From contig NC_056413.1 of the NCBI RefSeq assembly GCF_905147365.1, positions 16,211,501-16,275,500 of the forward strand: a stretch of DNA of 64,000 nt, written 5' to 3'. Shown here in pieces: positions 41,830 to 52,764 of the stretch. Each line of letters begins with the position of its first letter. Position 1 is the first letter of the stretch. This DNA is from Aricia agestis (lineage: Eukaryota; Arthropoda; Insecta; Lepidoptera; Lycaenidae). The position numbers were made by a program, and so were the translations under genes. The notes under the pieces are model-generated. The model saw only the letters and a list, made by a program, of their open reading frames with translations, searched no databases and had not been told where the DNA came from.

Positions 41830-42620
41830 GTAGTAAATAATCAATTTATCAAAATGAGAGGCCAGAAGTAAAGTTCCGATTTTACTTTTGATCTGACATT
41901 TCAAAATATAACGGTTCTCAGTTTCTTACCAAATTCATACCTATAGGCTACATTCCATCGAAACTGTAATGCAAGATATTATTTTCCTACAGAATAGAGA
42001 AGAACCTTTGAGCTCAAATCTCTCGAGTTGAAAGCTTCAATAAAAAGCCATGCCTTTTGTCGCTAAAGGGCGATAAAGACTTTATAATACTCCACACCCT
42101 GAAGCAATGATAATAAAACCCTCACAATACGCCCTTCGCACGTAATAAGGTATTGCATGTGCAGCCCTCATTGGCTGATTCACAAGGGTGCTTCAGTCCC
42201 TTAGCTTAGCCCCAGCAAAGGGCGAGGAGTGCTCTTGCCTTTCTAGGTTTAGGGCTCCGAATAAGGCTTCGTCCATCTGTCACAGGGTGGACAAATTGAC
42301 CCGAATAATTTGAGGTTAATGAGATGTTATAATAATGAACATGTTCAATATACCATTCATATTCATTTCAGTATAAGGTGAATAGTAAAAGAAAAGGAAA
42401 GGACGGAAGCAATCTTGCGACGAAATTTGTTTATCGCATAGGCATTCTTCATCTTTTTTCCGTACTTTGAATATCTCTAAATATAATAAAAGTCGGTGTA
42501 GCGGTGGTTTTAGCGTCATTCAACAGGCAAACAGACGAAAACATAATCTGTGATTATTTTTTTATTTCGAAATTGGCGACGCCATTTGTTTATCTCATTT
42601 TGGATGTAGATAACTTTATT
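41830..42620. other. No gene recognised
   Basis: Mostly unique AT-rich DNA; no repeat recurring in the window. Confidence 0.3.
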
Positions 42621-42625
42621 AGTAA

Positions 42626-42827
42626 CTAGCTATTTGACCGAGCTTTGCTCGGTATTCGATAAAACACGAATAAAATGACATTTTCTAAAAATGATTCCTA
42701 GCTAGATCGATTTATCGCCCACGAAACCCCCTATATACTAAATTTCATGAAAATCGTTGGAGCCGATTCCGAGATTCCAATGATATATTTATGTATATAC
42801 AAGACTTGCTCGTTTAAAGATATAAGA
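42626..42827 (-). mobile_element. Complete short Helitron, 202 bp
   Basis: On the minus strand starts TCTTATATCTTTAAACGAGC after A and ends ACCGAGCAAAGCTCGGTCAA ATAGCTAG before T. The terminal hairpin is CCGAGC-AAA-GCTCGG, seven bases before CTAG. The body includes CTCGGAATCGGCTCCAACGA and TTTTCATGAAATTTAGTATA. Two tandem copies lie at 57410-57732. Confidence 0.92.
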
Positions 42828-43077
42828 TGAGTACATGAGCTTTCCTACTCTGCACAGCTATAACTATAAGGAACCCTTCAAATGGCTTTATGTTATCTAC
42901 CCCATTTTACACGCAGTTTTTTAAGGATATACTTGAGTACACAATACACATTGTATTCAGTATCGACTATCGATAAGACTTGAGCACTTGATATTCGAGT
43001 ACTGGGACGTTTCCTTTGCACAATAGACTAGTAAATTATGTCTTCAAAATAAGTTCAATAAAACACAAAAAAAAAAA

Positions 43078-43195
43078 AATAGGCCAAGTGCGAGTTGAAG
43101 TCGCGCACTAGGTTTGCGTACCACAATAGAGCAAAAATAATCGGCCAAGTAAAACCCTATATTGCGCGTGGCACGACACGCACTTGGCCGGTTTT
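43078..43195. repeat. Interspersed repeat ends in inverted orientation
   Basis: GGCCAAGTGCGAGTTGAAGT at the left and GACACGCACTTGGCCGG at the right, with GGCCAAGTAAAACCC between. Seemingly two ends of the 20728-type repeat brought together by deletion. Confidence 0.55.
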
Positions 43196-43199
43196 ATTT

Positions 43200-43755
43200 T
43201 TCCTTATAGCGGCTGATTCTGTGTGTAAAACATGCAAAAAAATTTATCAAATGATCAAGAATATTTTTTGAAAATCTGCCATCCAAATTTGCCATCAGAT
43301 TCTGGTAGACCTATATTATTTTCATAAAACACTGAATTTATAACATTCCAGACGCAAACTAAAAATTTAGAATAAAAATTCTCACCGCCTCTCATAACAT
43401 GCAAGATTTATCCCTATTTTTGTTTGTATAATATCAGAAATATGATTTGTTAACAGTTTGATGGGTAACGCAGGCAGAGTCGGCTGTTAAAATGATGAAC
43501 ACCCTGTAAAACAAACACTAGCACATGCTAAGTGTCTGTCAGTGGGACATAAAAATACTTTGTTGATACATTTTTATCATATTTTACTAGATGTTGCCAG
43601 CATTGTTGTGTCCAAAAGTGTGTGTAGTTTATCGCACGGAAACAGTATTTTTTTCGGGGATAAAAACTGTCAGTACGTTTTTCTTCTTTTTCCGGGAATT
43701 GAGACGACGCGTAGAGGCGACAAATTAGACAATTATTATAGATAGACAGACGTGT
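43200..43755. other. No gene recognised
   Basis: Contains a degraded Helitron-like end near 43580-43700 (TTTTACTAGATGTTGCCAGC; TTTCCGGGAATTGAGACG). Otherwise no feature. Confidence 0.3.
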
Positions 43756-43757
43756 AT

Positions 43758-44057
43758 ACGTGGGAGAGCCATGCTTTGGCATGAATGGGCCGGCTCGACC
43801 GGAGAAATACCACGGGCTCACAGAATACCGGCGTGAAACAGCGCTTGCGAAACAGTCGAGTGAGTGAGTTTACCGGAGGCCCAATTCCCTACCCTTTTCC
43901 CTTCCCTACACTCTCCTATTACCCTATTCCCTCTTAAAAGGCCGGCAACGCACCTGCAGCTCTTCTGATGCTGCGAGTGTCCATGGGTGACGGAAGTTGC
44001 TTTCCTCGTTCCATCAGGTGACCCGTTTGCTCGTTTGCCCCCTTATTTCATAAAAAA
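43758..44057 (+). mobile_element. SINE-B copy
   Basis: Head GTGGGAGAGCCATGCTTTGG, pyrimidine run, AAAGGCCGGCAACGCACCTG, and tail with a 6-bp insertion (TCGTTCCATCAGG) ending in ATTTCATAAAAAAAA. Confidence 0.88.
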
Positions 44058-44064
44058 AAGATAC

Positions 44065-45480
44065 ACTTTCCATTTATAATATAGTTATACCGGGACTCAA
44101 ATGCGTCATATAAATTAAAAATCAATATCTCCTAAAGTAAATCGATTAAGCAATCTAAGCGTGACTTGAATAATATAGAATTGGGTAAGAGAGACAGACA
44201 AACATTTTAAATATTAATATTAGTATAGAGTTTAGACTATAGCACGTCGAAAAGTCTATAAATTAGGCTGCGTTATACGCCCTAAGGTGTGGCTACTTTA
44301 CTAATTACTTATTAATTAATGACGCCGCAGACGATATCTCAGTGAAATATACTCGGGTAGATTATAGCGATTATAGGTATAGGTTGGGTCTTGAAGATTT
44401 CAATTTCATACTAATAACATTAGCAAATGAGATATATTTACACTAGATACGAGTATTATTTTTAGATTTAGGGTCAGGTCGCAGTGCAACGCGACGAGGC
44501 GATGCAATTCCAGACATTTTAAAAAGAGATATTCAAAACTAAAATTTTTAGTGATCAATGGCTGCTAGGTCTTCAAATGAAATATCCGATGCGCTGAATT
44601 ACTTTATTTCCGTAGTTTATTTCACAACCAGTTAATTCATGAAGCCCTAAGCGGCCGTGTCCGGCCGCGATAACAATAGATAAGCTATTGTGTCTCGTTA
44701 TTCCACGATCGACGACGTGATTGACGATGGGCAGACGACGAAGTGCATAATTACACCGGAATGGCAGCAGCGGCGAGGTGAGCATTTTTAGTGTCATGTG
44801 ATTTTAAACTTTATCTTCATTATTATGTTTTTTATTTTTTATTTAGTTTATAAGAAGTCATTTTTTCTTTTTCTCAATTTTATTATTCTTTGTCTCCTAC
44901 TAATTACTACATAATAACATAATATTGTTATTTAATAATTATCATTTCATTCACAATATTTCATTTCATCAGATTTCATCCCATTGTCGCAAAGCATGTT
45001 GTATTTCACCTTTCATTGGAACACATTTCATCCATTAAAAAAACTCCGTTGTATCGTTTTGTATTTTATTAAATGTGATTCTGTTGGTGAATTAATAAAG
45101 ATTAAATAAATAAATAAATAAATTATAATACATACTTACTATCGCTTGAGAAATCGCGGCCGCGAGACTTTCCAAGTTTTTCAAGCGATACTATATTATA
45201 TCAACAAAACTTGGTTGACTACTGAACCCTAAAACGGAACCCTAACCAGCTGATTTTTTGTATATTGGTAGGTTAATAGTTATATAATTTGAGAGTAACA
45301 TTGTCCTACAGTTAATAGAACAAACCATATTTTAGGACCATCAAATCAAAGTATGAAATCCATTCTATCTCTGTTAGCTACCACTTTCAAGATTTTTCAA
45401 GTTGATAGTCTCATCAAAATGAACTCACAAAAAATTTGCTTGTTAGTAATCAAAAAAAATTGTTCTAGGGCTCCCTGCCT
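44065..45480. other. AT-rich DNA, no gene recognised
   Basis: GGTCGCAGTGCAACGCGACGAGGCGATGC near 44471 resembles the ends of GC-rich MITEs such as 36773. A block near 45050-45125 ends in (AAAT)n (GATTAAATAAATAAATAAAT), perhaps a retroposon tail. No coding-like frame. Confidence 0.3.
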
Positions 45481-45487
45481 ATGACAT

Positions 45488-45808
45488 TAGACGAGTCGAA
45501 CGTCAACGTCAGATCAACGTCATACCATTAACGAACCCAGAACCCTTATGTCAATTCCATACATTTTCATCGGCGATTCTATAACGAAGCGAACACGAAA
45601 AGGTCTTGGCTAAATGGCCAGGTGGGTAAGCCAAAATCTTTTCGTTTACGCTTCGTTATAGAATCGCCGATGAAAATGTATGGAATTGACATAAGCGTTC
45701 GTTAATATGACGTTGACGTTCGACTCGTCTAATGTCAATTCTATACATTTTGATCGGCGATTAGCTATAACGAAGCGAAAACGAAAAGGTCTTGGCTAAA
45801 TGGCCAGA
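45488..45808. mobile_element. MITE family B: one half copy plus one full copy
   Basis: Half copy 45488-45622 (TTAGACGAGTCGAACGTCAA ... GCGATTCTATAACGAAGCGA ... TAAATGGCCAGG). Full copy 45627-45808 (AAGCCAAAATCTTTTCGTTT ... CTATAACGAAGCGAAAACGA ... TAAATGGCCAG). They lie head to tail with 4 bp between. Confidence 0.8.
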
Positions 45809-46090
45809 TATACAAAGTATCGTTTCTGTTTCATTTGTGCCCGTTCCGTATCGCTTTGATGTCGTTTACTTACCGAGTTTAATTCGCCCGGGCTTGTGAT
45901 TACACAAACATTCGGTTACTTTACTGTGCCAGAGATTTCCAAAACACAGGATGTGGCATATATTCGAAAATCTTCATAGAGTATACAACTTAACAAGACG
46001 TAATGATGAGATAGACAATAGACATTACATCCAAATTCATGAACAAAGTATAAAACATGGAATCCCTGCATTTCATGTTCGTAATGTACC

Positions 46091-46870
46091 TGTCACAGTC
46101 ATCTGGTTCAATCTGCGATTCGATTAAATGACTAGCGCATTAATTGAATGACACCATTTAATTGAATGACTCGGCAGAACGTCGATTGAACGATCGTCAC
46201 TCAACGTCCAACTAGTTAGCGATTTGTAACATAGCCCTTTGAAGATAGCGGACATGAAAACAGTCAGGTAATTGAACGTTTTTAATTTTTTCCTACTGTG
46301 GCGCTAGTAGTCACTAAAACAAATATGGCGTCAAACAGCTCGCACAGCTGATATCACTGTGTTGATATTTTGTCTATTAAATTTACTTTAAAGTGCTAAG
46401 TATAAATTAGTAATAAAATAATATTATGACAGCGTGGATTTACCTATTACTACGGCCCGTCAACGGCTACTTAAAAAAATATAATATCATGCCATTTAAC
46501 GACTTCACTATATAATGACTTTTGGTCAAGACGTTAAACGTCATAGTCAACGTCTTGACGAGTTGTCTTTTAGCTTTTTCCACACTGTGCCTTTTTTTGT
46601 TTATCAAAGGCATGCGTTATAGCGCAGGCAACATCGCACGTGAGGCATGCCCGCGACGCTATGACACTTTTCTTTCCAACGCGGATGGATTTTGACGCAT
46701 TCAATTATTGAATATGCCAAACGAAAGTTGAATAAAAAGATGATGACGAAAATTGAAGATGAAATTGCATAGTGTGAACATAGCTTTCAGTCATTCAATT
46801 GAATGGTGTCATTCACTTAATGCGCTAGTCATTTAATCGATTCGCAGATTAAACCAGATGACTGCGACAT
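46091..46870. mobile_element. TIR element of about 780 bp with nested MITE D
   Basis: Terminal inverted repeats of about 80 bp: left TGTCACAGTCATCTGGTTCA, ATGACTAGCGCATTAATTGA, TTTAATTGAATGACT; right AGTCATTCAATTGAATGGTG, TTAATGCGCTAGTCATTTAA, CAGATGACTGCGACA. The centre includes a hairpin-like GACGTTAAACGTCATAGTCA region and the nested MITE at 46572-46785. No transposase frame is visible. Superfamily unassigned. Confidence 0.75.
46572..46785. mobile_element. MITE family D, nested
   Basis: Inverted relative to 30660-30876: AGCTTTTTCCACACTGTGCC, GCAACATCGCACGTGAGGCA, CGACGCTATGACACTTTTCT, then AAGATGAAATTGCATAGTGT and GAACATAGCT. It lies just inside the right terminal repeat of the 46091-46870 element. 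Confidence 0.8.
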
Positions 46871-46874
46871 ACCT

Positions 46875-47265
46875 ACTATGTAGGTTACGGTTTTATTTTT
46901 TAATCCAAAAAACCAAGAGTGTAAAATAGAAAAATGTAATATTTTCTTTGCTTCTTTGCCCAAGGTTCTCCCGAACTCTAATTTCAGAATGTGTGTGTTG
47001 CAGACCAAGAATTTCCACTTGATAATAAAATTACCACTTTATTACATTCCGATTAAGAGACATTAAGATTTAAGGGCCACTTTACATATACCTATAAATG
47101 TGATTTAAGCACCACACCGCAATTTTAACACAGTCATGCATATTTTACTTCTATTTATTGGTTACAGCTCACAAAAGAAATACATACAGTATAATACAAT
47201 ATTTATACAAAACCGCCACAATCAAGCGCACATACACATTGGCGTGATTTCAGCTAAATAAAAGT
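46875..47265. other. No gene recognised
   Basis: AT-rich spacer with no match in the window. Confidence 0.3.
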
Positions 47266-47269
47266 AGCA

Positions 47270-47477
47270 TCCATACTTCCATACTAATATTATAAATGCG
47301 AAAGTGTGTCTATCTGTCCGTTTGTCTGTCTGTCTGTCTGTTACCTCTTCACGCCCAAACCGCTGAACCAATTTTGATGAAATTTGATATGGAGATACTT
47401 TTTGTCCCGGAAAAACCCGGCACGGTTCCCGCGCGATAAACGAGTTTAGGCGCATCAGAGTTGCGGGCGTCATCTAG
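47270..47477 (+). mobile_element. Helitron, (GTCT)n family, complete 3' end
   Basis: Starts TCCATACTTCCATACTAATA after an A (the first 8 bases are duplicated), with GTCTGTCTGTCTG, CTCTTCACGCCCAAACCGCT, and hairpin region GCGCATCAGAGTTGCGGGCG. It ends CTAG at 47474-47477 before T. About 30 bp shorter than 9766-10003 in the middle. Confidence 0.85.
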
Positions 47478-47544
47478 TAAAATATAAATTAAGGAAAAGG
47501 TTCAAGCAGTAAGCGTGGCCGATGCTGTTGAATTATGGCTAAGA

Positions 47545-47640
47545 ATAATCTTCAATCATGTCAGCTATTAGCAAAAAAATATATTTTAAATCGGTACACT
47601 GTTTGGATGTTACGATACCATGAGCAAACACACAGATAGA
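47545..47640 (-). repeat. Diverged copy of the 33020-33135 repeat
   Basis: TCAATCATGTCAGCTATTAG, TTTGGATGTTACGATACCAT and ACACACAGATAGACA match the complement of 33020-33135 and 49445-49605. Confidence 0.45.
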
Positions 47641-47644
47641 CATT

Positions 47645-48128
47645 TCAAACTTACAACAATCTGGATCTGTTTTTCACAAGGAAAAAACTAACGAAGAGTA
47701 AAAAAATCTGTTACAAAATGTGACCCGAAAACATGCATACTTTTTGCAAAAAGAGACCCGAATACATGCAAGAATTTTATGTAATAATTATAGAAGTGAC
47801 AATTATTGTCAACGGCTTTATTTTGCCAATTTGAATGTAGTGTTTCGTAGCTATTGTTATATTTTAGTGTGCGAAAAGAACCAAATTCAAAACGATTGAA
47901 GTAAGGGAGGAAACGTATCCTTAGTTTTTGTTATTCGTAGGGTTGAACTCAGTATTGCACGCGCGTGTATCTTGTCCCTGTGTTACAAGATTTTTGAAAT
48001 CGTTTTACTGTATAATACTTATGCTGTGGTAATAGCCTGAAAGCCTTTCAATATCGACCGTCAATGTTGATATAACCTCAGAGTGTAAACAAGTGTAAAT
48101 GTATTCCACACATTTTAAACTAACACCA
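47645..48128. other. No gene recognised
   Basis: Short imperfect direct repeat TGTGACCCGAAAACATGCAT / GAGACCCGAATACATGCAAG at 47720-47780. Nothing else. Confidence 0.3.
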
Positions 48129-48130
48129 AT

Positions 48131-48438
48131 TTTTTGTATGAAATAAGGGGGTAAACGAGCAAATGGGTCACCTGATGGAAAGCAACTTCCGTCGCCCATG
48201 GACACTCGCAGCATCAGAAGAGCTGCAGGTGCGTTGCCGGCCTTTTAAGAGGGAATAGGATAATAGGGAAGGGTAGGGATGGGAAGGGAAAGGAATAGGG
48301 TAGGGGATTGGGCCTCCGGTAAACTCACTCACTCGGCGAAACACAGCGCAAGCGCTGTTTCATGCCGGTTTTCTGTGAGAACGTGGTATTTCTCCGGTCG
48401 AGCCGGCCCATTCGTGCCGAAGCATGGCTCTCCCACGT
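48131..48438 (-). mobile_element. SINE-B copy
   Basis: Minus strand: GTGGGAGAGCCATGCTTCGG at 48438, GAAACAGCGCTTGCGCTGTG, pyrimidine run, AAAGGCCGGCAACGCACCTG, ending GTTTACCCCCTTATTTCATA and an A-run at about 48131. Confidence 0.9.
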
Positions 48439-48537
48439 AAGCCACTGTCATCATCGTGTGTTTGAATAATCAAATCAAGGGAAAGAAAACATGGATTCAT
48501 TATTTTTTTAATTTCTGGATTGAATATAGACTGAAAA

Positions 48538-48952
48538 AATTAAATTAAGAAATTTAAAAAAACCCCCGCCAAAACAACTTTAAAAAGTAATGAAATAATA
48601 TTTACTGCCTTTAAGTTCAAATGATTCCTAACTTGTGTAAAGTAATATTTTAGTCCACAATTGTTGTCACGGTGTGTCGGGGGACCGCTAAGTAAACTAC
48701 AACCTACAACCGCCAAGTCGCTGATTATTTATCTCGATTCAGATCGCTGTGAATTGATCCTTAAACATGTTAAGTGAAATTAAACATCTACATTAGCGGT
48801 CCCCCGACACACCTTGACAACAATTATGGACTAAAATAATTATTACTTTACACAAGTTAGGAATCATTTGAACTTAAAGGCAGTAAATATTATTTCATTA
48901 CTTTTTAAAGTTGTTTTGGCGGGGGTTTTTTTAAATTTCTTAATTTAATTTT
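48538..48952. mobile_element. Large foldback element, arms about 150 bp and almost identical
   Basis: The left arm (about 48538-48690) contains AAACCCCCGCCAAAACAACT, GGAATCATTTGAACTT in complement, and TGTGTCGGGGGACCGCT. The right arm (48796-48952) is its complement with only a few changes. The 105-bp loop is unique (CTAAGTAAACTACAACCTAC ...). No ORF. Boundaries lie in AT-rich DNA and no duplication is certain. Confidence 0.85.
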
Positions 48953-49060
48953 ATTTCATACTTTTTAAACTTGTGTTGGTTATAGTGCAGAATAATTCCT
49001 ATCAACAGAATCATATTCTCATGATTACCATCTATCAATGTCCTTTTCGATGAGACCGTT

Positions 49061-49291
49061 AAAATGAGCCCAAACATGAAAACTCCACTTTGGGTTCATA
49101 CGAAGCTCGGTTCCTATAGAATCCAGGTGATGCTGCAGCAGCAGCATGTAAATATTTACTGTTTATACTTTATCTACTTTTTACTGGTTGTCACAATTAA
49201 AATGAGCCCAAACACGAAACCTCTGCTCTTAGTTGGCGAGGAGTTGGATATCCTATTGATCACCAGGTGATGCTGCAGCACCAGGTCAACT
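49061..49291 (+). repeat. Diverged direct repeat, spacing about 138 bp
   Basis: AAAATGAGCCCAAACATGAA and CCAGGTGATGCTGCAGCA occur at 49061-49138. AAAATGAGCCCAAACACGAA and CCAGGTGATGCTGCAGCA occur at 49199-49281. The matching starts and ends flank diverged centres. A 68-codon frame crosses both units, but there is no sign that it is expressed. Confidence 0.65.
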
Positions 49292-49444
49292 TTCCATTAT
49301 TATGTGTATACGTATATTGTATATTCACAAATATCACGAACTAGAATGAAATATAAAACCTATCAAACGACTACAAGTTGCTAACGGCCTTTCATGAACC
49401 AGATAAACCCTGATTGTCCAGGACTGAGCAGGCTGATGATGATG

Positions 49445-49605
49445 AATTATAGCTAAGAAGACTCTCGATCATGTCAGCTTTCAAACAAAAAAAACTAGAT
49501 CAAAATCGGTCCACCCGTTTGGATGCTACGATGCCACGGACACATACACACACAGACAGACAGACAGACAGACAGACACCCTCTTTTTTGTCGGGGGTTA
49601 AAAAT
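49445..49605 (-). repeat. Copy of the 33020-33135 repeat
   Basis: Complement reads TTAACCCCCGACAAAAAAGA, GGGTGTCTGTCTGTCTGTC, ATCGTAGCATCCAAACGGGT and GGACCGATTTTGATC, then a CTTGGTTTTTTGTTTGAAAG-like end with CATGATCGAGAGTC. Confidence 0.65.
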
Positions 49606-49676
49606 AGGATCATTTTTGTGCCACGTAGTACAATGAACATGATTCTTATCATAAAAAAGGTGTTAATACCTCTATA

Positions 49677-49754
49677 TAGGGTGCCTCTACGGCGTAGTGC
49701 GTAGGCTCGCTACGAATATGCTACGTTTCATAGACCTCTACGACGCGTAAATCT
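49677..49754. repeat. Repeat shared with 22540-22612; empty site of the 22343 MITE
   Basis: TAGGGTGCCTCTACGGCGTA, GCTCGCTACGAATATGCTAC and TCTACGACGCGTAAATCTTT are the complement of the sequence on both sides of the 22343-22539 insertion, joined without it. It abuts a Helitron head at 49755, as at 22329. Confidence 0.8.
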
Positions 49755-49925
49755 TTATCCATACTAATAATATTATAAATACGAAAGTCTGTCTGTTCGC
49801 CTGTTTGTTACCACTTAAAGCCCAAACCGCTGAACCGATTTTGCTGAAATTTGGTATGGGGATAAATTGTGTCCCGGGAAAGGACATATAATACTTTTAT
49901 CCCGGAAAATGTACGGTCCCTGCGC
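49755..49925 (+). mobile_element. Helitron, (GTCT)n family, 3'-truncated
   Basis: TCCATACTAATAATATTATA, a GTCTGTCTGTTCGCCTG run, GAACCGATTTTGCTGAAATT, CCCGGGAAAGGACATATAAT and AATGTACGGTCCCTGCGC, after which the match stops; no CTAG end. Confidence 0.75.
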
Positions 49926-50189
49926 TATTTTAAAGAATCCTCTAGGCTACTCATTACTATTAAAATTATGTTCTTGATAATATTATTATTTTTTAATCTT
50001 TAGAAAATATACTTTCAAGCGAGCAAGTATCCAATTAGGCTACATTAAAGGCTATTTTTCTCTATTATCCGCGTTCCCGTGACCCTAATACGGTAATGAG
50101 AAGCTCGCCTCACTTAGCGGCCAATCTCCGATACTAACTGGATAGATCTTCTTCATTTCATTAAAGTTTCTTAGCGATAGTAAATCTTT

Positions 50190-50512
50190 TTAGGGTTCCG
50201 TAGCCAAATGACAAAAAACGGAACCCTTATAGATTCGTCATGTCTGCCTGTCTGACTGTCCGTCTATCTGTCACTTTTCTCCGAAACTATAAGAGCTATA
50301 CTATTGAAACTTGGTAAGTAGATGTAATCTGTGAACCGCATTAAGATTTCAATACAAAAATTGAAAAATTATTAAAAATTTTAGGGGTCCCCATACCGAT
50401 TTTGATTACCAAGCTATGCATGTGGGGTATCTATGGATAGGTCTTCAAAAATCATATTGAGGTTTGTACTAACCTGAATAGTTTGCGAGAAAGACTCTTC
50501 CAAAGTGGTAAA

Positions 50513-50547
<35 letters not shown>

Positions 50548-50675
50548 CTCTAACTTCTAAAGTAGGGGCAGGAAAAAAAAATATATGATGTACATTACTA
50601 TAAAAACTACTAACGAAAATTAGTTTGAACGAGAGAGAACGGGCGAGTCCAACTCGCACTTGGCCGGTTTTTATT
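50190..50675 (-). repeat. Interspersed repeat, GGCCAAGTGCGAGTTGGACT end, with (GT)n
   Basis: On the minus strand begins ACCGGCCAAGTGCGAGTTGG and ends with the phrase AACGGAACCCTTATAG ... GGCTACGGAACCCTAAA. A (GT)n run of about 30 bp lies at 50513-50543. The first 20 bp match 20728 and 63720. A moderately complete copy without ORF. Confidence 0.65.
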
Positions 50676-50747
50676 CTCTTTCTCTTTATTATAATATGTA
50701 TTATGTAAGGTTTTATCGAATTCACTAGAACATTATTACGTTTTCAT

Positions 50748-51000
50748 CTATACTTACTATACTACTATTATAAAGAGGTAAACTTTGTTTGTTTGTTTGT
50801 AATGAATAGGCTCAAAAACTACTGGACCGATTTTAAAAATTCTTTCATCATTCGAAAGTTACATTATTTACGAGTAACATAGGCTACTTTTTATTTTGCA
50901 AAATATAGGGTTCCATAAGATATTTCAGTTTTTAGGAAACAACCAGAAAATTTACTTATTTTGCGTACGCTGCCTAAACTATAAAAGATAGAACTATACA
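50748..51000 (+). repeat. Helitron-like repeat, partial
   Basis: CTATTATAAAGAGGTAAACT, GTTTGTTTGTTTG, CTCAAAAACTACTGGACCGA and GAGTAACATAGGCTACTTTT are the layout of a Helitron 5' half common in Lepidoptera. A matching 3' phrase (CCACGCGGCGTCGCCCGCG) is at about 51368, possibly the same element broken by insertion. Confidence 0.45.
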
Positions 51001-51004
51001 ATGT

Positions 51005-51685
51005 TCTAAGTAAATGTAGATCTTCTAAATATCTACAAAAATGTCCGCAACACACTATACCTACTTATGTCAAGTGAGACAAAACAACCATTTTTTTGTT
51101 CAAAAATCTTGATTTTTTTGGACAACATTTAAACAGATTTTTTTTACTCATGCTAATAATCCTTATTAAAATAAATTATTTCATCACTAAGTACAGTTTA
51201 TGTGGAATATATTTAGTCTTTGAATGATTAAAATTTGACGTTTGGTTTAGAAGTTATGGCGAAATTAAAATATTGCGATTTACGCCCGTTTCGAAGTGGG
51301 CGCTACCAATGCGGGGATGCGCTCGCGGGAAGGGTATCACTATACTTTTATTAATACATGTTCCGCCTTCCACGCGGCGTCGCCCGCGTAATTTAGGAAT
51401 GTCACAGAAACAGTACATTCTTCCGCAAAAAAAAAAAAATATTTTATTTCTGAATAAATTTGAATCAAATATTTTCAGAACGTTGAACTACATGTTGCCT
51501 AGCACCTACAAAAAAGAAACCTATGTCCTTTCACGTGGTCTATTCTTCATGTAAATAATGTACCAAGTATTGTACACATTGAAAAGGTCTACAGAAAACG
51601 CGATAGTATATACGTATAAGGATATCCCACAATAACATTTTTTTGTCATTTACTTTTAACTTCAAATAATGGCTAATTTTCGAAG
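51005..51685. other. No gene recognised
   Basis: The 93-codon frame at 51273-51554 starts in CGCCCGTTTCGAAGTGGGCG-type repeat sequence and shows no domain. Confidence 0.3.
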
Positions 51686-51688
51686 CGA

Positions 51689-51974
51689 TTTTTTTTTATG
51701 AAATAAGGGGACAAACGAGCAAACGGTCACGAGCGAGCAAACCCTCGCAGTATCAGAAGAGCTGCAGGTGCATTGCCGGCCTTTTAAGAGGGAATAGGTT
51801 AATAGGGGAGGGTAGGGATGGGAAGGGAAGGGAATAGGGGAGGGAGGCCTCCGGTAAACTCACTCACTCGGCGAAACACAGCGCAAGCGCTGTTTCACGC
51901 CGGTTTTCTGTGAGAACGTGGTATTTCTCCGGTCGAGCTGGCCTATTCGTGACGAAGCATGGCTCTGCCACGTA
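51689..51974 (-). mobile_element. SINE-B copy
   Basis: Minus strand: GTGGCAGAGCCATGCTTCGT at 51974, GAAACAGCGCTTGCGCTGTG, pyrimidine run, AAAGGCCGGCAATGCACCTG, then a rearranged tail (GGTTTGCTCGCTCGTGACCG) to CCCCTTATTTCATAA. Confidence 0.88.
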
Positions 51975-52164
51975 TAAACCAATACGGCAATAATCCTTAT
52001 TTAATTAAATACTTTAAATACATTATTATTGATTATGACCCTTTACAGCATATTATGATTTAAATAAATGAATATTTTCGAAGATATAACAGATTTAAAA
52101 ATTGCGGAACGTAGCTTTTGCGGCAGCAAGTACCGACCAATGCGGGCCACGGGTAGTAAATAGT

Positions 52165-52251
52165 AATGAATAAAAATTATTTAAAATCAAAACCGCTGAA
52201 TCGATTTTAATTTATATTTTATACCCGTGCGAAGCCGGGGCGGGTCGCTAG
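52165..52251 (+). mobile_element. Helitron 3' end
   Basis: TATACCCGTGCGAAGCCGGG GCGGGTCGCTAG, CTAG at 52248-52251 followed by T. Same terminus as 24324. The 5' part is missing. Confidence 0.7.
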
Positions 52252-52259
52252 TCGACTAA

Positions 52260-52565
52260 TAAAGCAATATACTTGAATAGAACTCTGAGATAGCAATATG
52301 CAACGTCAAAGGCAATTTTAATCCTCTTAGCGATCTGTTTTCTGCAGTCATTTAGGTGATTGGCTCCTTATGTGTCTATGATATTCCTTTTTGTGTTGGA
52401 AAATTCTCATTTAGAAAATAAACGAGAATTATACCGCTAAATATACGAAAAATTCAGTTCAAAGTTCAGTTTTTTGAGTAGAAACTTCTCTGAAAGCGTG
52501 GTAACTCGTATCTTTTTGGAATCCAGGGTCAAAATGAAAAACTCGCGTTAGGATAATAATTGACC
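52260..52565. other. No gene recognised
   Basis: AT-rich spacer without a match in the window. Confidence 0.25.
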
Positions 52566-52568
52566 TAA

Positions 52569-52760
52569 CTATACTCCACTCGGGCTAACTTGTCGCTAGC
52601 GGTCATTGACTCCCTGTCAAAAACTTGTCATTTTCCATATAAACCGCGATTGACAATGAAGTGTCAGATATTGTTTATTGTGGTTTTATATGGAAAATGA
52701 CAAGTTTTTGACAGGGAGTCAACGACCGCTAGCAACAAGCTAGCCCGAGTGGAGTATAGT
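52569..52760. mobile_element. Near-perfect palindromic MITE, 192 bp
   Basis: Left CTATACTCCACTCGGGCTA, CGCTAGCGGTCATTGACTCC, CTGTCAAAAACTTGTCATTT; right AAATGACAAGTTTTTGACAG, GGAGTCAACGACCGCTAGC, TAGCCCGAGTGGAGTATAG. The arms are about 80 bp with two or three differences; the loop is CCGCGATTGACAATGAAGTG and following. No ORF. Confidence 0.88.
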
Positions 52761-52764
52761 TTAA

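Noticed and set aside
49781..49815. Direct GTCTGTCTG runs as possible CRISPR-like or regulatory repeats (also 9794, 47315, 49555)
   Set aside because: They are the microsatellite portions of Helitrons and another interspersed repeat; no regular unique spacers, and this is a eukaryotic genome.
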